This document shows, in pieces, positions 5,868-7,951 of a DNA stretch of 7,951 nt. How positions within the stretch are numbered: position 1 is the first letter of the stretch; every line of letters begins with the position of its first letter. The DNA lies in the NCBI GenBank assembly GCA_017440425.1, contig JAFSHJ010000105.1, positions 1 through 7,951 of the forward strand, read 5' to 3'. The notes below the pieces were generated by a model, which saw only the letters and a program-made list of their open reading frames with translations, was not told where the DNA came from and ran no database searches. Both the position numbers and the translations under genes were made by a program. The DNA is from Oscillospiraceae bacterium. GTDB lineage: Bacteria > Bacillota > Clostridia > Oscillospirales > Ruminococcaceae.

Positions 5868-6872
5868 TTAAAATGTTCCTTTAAAAAATCTTATTGTGAA
5901 GCGGGCACCCTTTGATGGCAGGTTTTCCGCTTTGATGCTGCCGTTTTGTGCCGAAATTATAGTTCTTGCAAGGGCAAGACCGATGCCGAAGCTCTTGTCA
6001 ACCGAGTTTTTGCCCTTGTAAAATCTCTCAAAAACATGGGGCAGGTCCTCTTTTGCAATGCCGCAGCCGCTGTCGGAGATGACTATTTCAGAGAAAAGGG
6101 CATTTTCAGCAGCCGTAATATCGATGCTGCCGCCGTCGGGGGTGTGCTCCATGCAGTTTTTGATAATGTTGCCCAGCGCCTCGCAGGTCCAGGAGAGGTC
6201 GCCCGCAAAATTGCCCTCGGCAGATAGGGTCAGCCGCTGTTCTTTCAGCTCAATGGGGATGAGCAGGGGCTCAACGGAGCGGTCCAGCAGCTCTTTGAGG
6301 GTCGTGTTCTCTTTTTTGAACTCAACGGTGCCCGCATCCAGCTTGGATATTTTGAGCAGCGCCGTTATCAGCCACTCTATGCGGGAGAGCAGCGCAAACA
6401 TCTCCTGCGACAGACGGATGCGCTGTTCCTCTGAAATGTTGGGTTCGGAGAGCATTGATGCGAGCAGGTTGATGGAGGTGAGCGGTGTGCGAATCTGGTG
6501 GGAGATATCCGCCAGCGAATCGGCAAGCAGAACCTTGTCATCCACAAGCTGCTGCTGTTGTTCCCTCAGGCGCACCGTCATTTTGGATATCTCGCTCTGC
6601 AAAACAGCCAGCTCACCCTCGGAATATTTTTCAAGGGAGATGCGGGCGTTGCTGTGGAGTATTTTGTCGATATCGGCGGAGAGTGCGGAAATTTTTCTGT
6701 ATCGGATAAATGTGATGGTCAGGTGGAGCAACGTAAAAAGCACACCGATGGCAAAGGCAGCCGTCCAAAGGGAGCTGTCATACAGCCATGCCGCAAAGGT
6801 GACGAGCAGCGTTGCCGCAGCATGAAGGATAAGTCCGGTGCGTATCTCGGGATTCCTCAAAAATTTCATCAT
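5868..6872 (-). CDS. Sensor histidine kinase without extracellular sensor domain
   Basis: A 334-residue membrane kinase. Two spans (about 12-30 and 36-56) are joined by only five or so residues, leaving essentially no extracellular sensor. A linker or HAMP-like coiled segment at 60-115 leads to the HisKA helix with DISHQIRTP and phospho-acceptor H125. The ATPase domain has the N-box EALGNIIKNCMEHT (231-244), G1 DSGCGI (267-272), F-box FERFYKG (281-287) and G2 GIGLALA (296-302). This architecture matches intramembrane-sensing kinases such as BceS and LiaS, some of which receive their signal through a partner ABC transporter; an FtsX transporter is encoded next door. The ATG at 6872 overlaps the regulator stop by 4 bases and has AGGA 7 bases upstream; an adjacent ATG at 6869 is a possible alternative. 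It should phosphorylate D52 of the upstream-encoded regulator. Confidence 0.95.
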   Translation of the reverse strand: MMKFLRNPEIRTGLILHAAATLLVTFAAWLYDSSLWTAAFAIGVLFTLLHLTITFIRYRKISALSADIDKILHSNARISLEKYSEGELAVLQSEISKMTVRLREQQQQLVDDKVLLADSLADISHQIRTPLTSINLLASMLSEPNISEEQRIRLSQEMFALLSRIEWLITALLKISKLDAGTVEFKKENTTLKELLDRSVEPLLIPIELKEQRLTLSAEGNFAGDLSWTCEALGNIIKNCMEHTPDGGSIDITAAENALFSEIVISDSGCGIAKEDLPHVFERFYKGKNSVDKSFGIGLALARTIISAQNGSIKAENLPSKGARFTIRFFKGTF

Positions 6873-7540
6873 ATATCCATCCTGTAACCCAAACCGCGGA
6901 CAGTTTTGATGACCGTCGGGTTTTGGGGATCATTCTCAATTTTTTCACGCAGCCGCTTTATATATACGGTGAGGGTGTTGTCGTTGACAAAATCCCCTGC
7001 AATATCCCAGATGGCGGCAAGCAGCTGGCGGCGGGAGAGCACCGTGCCGCGGTTGTTGATGAACACCAGCAGCAGGCGGTATTCCAGCGCAGAGAGATAG
7101 AGATCGTGACCGTTTTTGGTGGCAGTGCCCTTAACGGTATCCACCGCCACATCGCCCAGCTGTATCATTCCGCCGCCGCTTCCGGTGAGGCGCAGAATGT
7201 TTTTGATGCGAAGCACAAGCTCTCTCGGGCGAAAGGGTTTGGAGATATAGTCATCCGCACCCAGCTCAAAGCCGGTGACGGTGCTGTATTCATCGGAGGA
7301 GGCGGTGAGGAAGATGACGGGAAGGCCGTAGTCTGCCTTTATTGCGGAGCAAACCGAAAAGCCGTTGCCGTCGGCAAGGGAGACATCCAGCAGAACAAGG
7401 TCAAATTTATCCTCTGCAAGTGCGGCAAGAGCAGCGCTCTGCCCGGATGCGTGGGTCACAAAAAAGCCCTCGGTGTGCAAAAATTCGGTCAGCGCAGAGA
7501 CGATGCTTTTGTCATCCTCAACCAACAGCAGTTTGATCAT
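6869..7540 (-). CDS. OmpR/PhoB-family response regulator
   Basis: A 223-residue DNA-binding regulator. The receiver domain (about 2-115) has the acidic pocket E8/D9/D10, phospho-acceptor D52 in LLDVSLADG, T79 in FLTAS and K101 in SKPF. A winged-helix domain follows at about 127-221, with the LSALEYRLL segment, the recognition-helix region NDNTLTVYIKRLREKIE and the C-terminal KTVRGLGYRM wing. Phosphorylation by the adjacent kinase should promote dimerisation on 11-bp-spaced direct repeats. Such repeats occur ahead of the ABC operon, the likely target. The ATG at 7540 has AAGGAG 8 bases upstream. The gene heads a two-gene unit with the kinase, behind a near-consensus promoter enclosed by a 15-bp inverted repeat. 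Confidence 0.96.
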   Translation of the reverse strand: MIKLLLVEDDKSIVSALTEFLHTEGFFVTHASGQSAALAALAEDKFDLVLLDVSLADGNGFSVCSAIKADYGLPVIFLTASSDEYSTVTGFELGADDYISKPFRPRELVLRIKNILRLTGSGGGMIQLGDVAVDTVKGTATKNGHDLYLSALEYRLLLVFINNRGTVLSRRQLLAAIWDIAGDFVNDNTLTVYIKRLREKIENDPQNPTVIKTVRGLGYRMDI

Positions 7541-7562
7541 TGAAGCTTCTCCTTACGGTGGG

Positions 7563-7636
7563 TTTTGAAAGAATTTACAGCTTAACATTATACTATAAAA
7601 AGATTGTGATATCAATGAGAATAAATTCTTTCAAAA
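7563..7636. repeat. Perfect 15-bp inverted repeat enclosing the regulator promoter
   Basis: The arm TTTTGAAAGAATTTA at 7563-7577 is matched exactly, in inverted orientation, at 7622-7636, with 44 bp between. The upstream arm starts 6 bp before the -35 hexamer. The downstream arm begins about 9 bp past the -10, near the expected transcription start. Only the downstream arm would be in the normal transcript, so a DNA-level operator pair is more likely than an RNA hairpin. No target-site duplication flanks it. The binding protein is unknown. Confidence 0.7.
7587..7615 (-). promoter_or_regulatory. Sigma-A-type promoter of the two-component genes
   Basis: Reading the minus strand, TTGATA (7615-7610) is separated by exactly 17 bases from TATAAT (7592-7587). 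Transcription should start near 7580, leaving a leader of about 40 bases that includes the AAGGAG site of the response regulator. The strength of this match suggests steady basal expression unless a repressor uses the inverted repeat around it. Confidence 0.85.
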
Positions 7637-7652
7637 TACTTAAATTTGACAC

Positions 7653-7689
7653 AAAAAATTAACGGAACCCACTATATCGGGTCCCGTTA
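7653..7689 (-). terminator. Strong intrinsic terminator of the upstream gene
   Basis: An 11-bp stem (7660-7670 with 7679-7689, including one G-T pair on the minus strand) with an 8-base loop is followed, in the minus direction, by an uninterrupted run of six T (7658-7653). It lies 17 bp after the stop codon of the gene at the right edge. It separates that gene cleanly from the regulator promoter. Confidence 0.92.
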
Positions 7690-7706
7690 GCTGCAGAAAT
7701 ATAAAA

Positions 7707-7951
7707 TTATCTGAAAAGTACTCCGTTTTTGTTGTATACGGCAAGCTTGGTGTAGCCTATGCTGTCAAACTTTATGCCGCTCTTTTCGCAGAAATCGCCG
7801 AACACCAGCATGGGGTTGATGTTCACCGTGTTGCCTGCGGAAAGACGAAGTGTCAGCGTAAGCTCGCCGTTTTGTGCGGCAGGCTGTTTCTGCTGCATAA
7901 GATGGGGCTTGACATCGATATCCTTTATGCCTGCCTTGGTTTTTTTTGCAA
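7707..7951 (-). CDS. Unrecognised protein, C-terminal 80 residues (cut by window edge)
   Basis: The frame is open from the right edge to a TAA at 7709-7707, so the start lies outside the window. An internal ATG at 7898 has no ribosome binding site before it and is unlikely to be the start. The visible part begins with a basic, linker-like stretch (AKKTKAGIKDIDVKP) and a Gln-rich spacer (MQQKQPAAQNG). A compact, beta-rich end of about 50 residues follows, with GELTLTLRL, FGDFCEKSGIKFDSIGY and a final KLAVYNKNGVLFR. No family is recognised and no membrane span is visible. A strong terminator follows directly, so this is the last gene of its unit and is probably unrelated to the two-component operon. 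Confidence 0.7.
   Translation of the reverse strand, partial: AKKTKAGIKDIDVKPHLMQQKQPAAQNGELTLTLRLSAGNTVNINPMLVFGDFCEKSGIKFDSIGYTKLAVYNKNGVLFR

Noticed and set aside
6923..7543. 206-codon plus-strand frame opposite the response regulator
   Set aside because: It is fully antisense to a complete OmpR-type regulator and has no domain of its own.
7563..7636. Complete 74-bp MITE defined by the 15-bp inverted repeats
   Set aside because: No target-site duplication is visible outside the arms and the arms sit symmetrically around a functional promoter, so an operator pair fits better. It is kept only as an alternative.

Overview
The window reads as chromosomal DNA of an anaerobic Gram-positive clostridium, most likely a gut Oscillospiraceae/Ruminococcaceae-type organism. 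The grounds are a small DUF1858 redox-disulfide protein (typical of anaerobes), a Firmicutes-type trmK, strong AGGAGG-like ribosome binding sites, near-consensus sigma-A promoters, moderate GC, and a multi-hairpin palindromic repeat of a style common in Clostridia. This assignment is inference; no rRNA or other marker gene is present. Every supported gene lies on the minus strand, so transcription runs from high to low coordinates.

Layout in transcription order. At the right edge (7951-7707) is the C-terminal end of an unrecognised protein, closed by a strong intrinsic terminator (7689-7653). A near-perfect sigma-A promoter (7615-7587), enclosed by a perfect 15-bp inverted repeat, then drives an OmpR-type response regulator (7540-6869) and an overlapping histidine kinase with almost no extracellular domain (6872-5868). 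A hairpin sits directly behind the kinase stop codon. A 130-bp gap follows with 11-bp-spaced GGTGAC direct repeats, which look like the response-regulator operator. This gap controls an ABC ATPase (5737-5054) overlapping an 892-residue double-FtsX permease (5057-2379).

The same run continues with a 42-codon single-span membrane peptide that is easy to miss (2356-2228), a SanA/YdcF-type DUF218 membrane protein (2231-1560) translationally coupled to it, and a membrane-anchored DUF1287 papain-fold protein (1539-850). The unit ends at an 80-bp palindromic element predicted to fold as a four-way junction (836-757). After that, an independent promoter (686-658) drives the DUF1858 protein (621-418). 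The start of trmK (331 to the left edge, truncated) follows behind another hairpin.

Working model (inference): the two-component system senses a cell-envelope disturbance, probably through the FtsX transporter because the kinase lacks a sensor domain. It then induces a transporter plus envelope-modifying proteins: small peptide, SanA-like protein and DUF1287 hydrolase-like protein. This resembles Bce/Vex/MacB-type antimicrobial-peptide or envelope-stress modules, but the linked small peptide, SanA-like and DUF1287 genes are less usual. I see no CRISPR array, transposase, tRNA, rRNA or prophage gene. No stretch over 300 bases lacks a gene.
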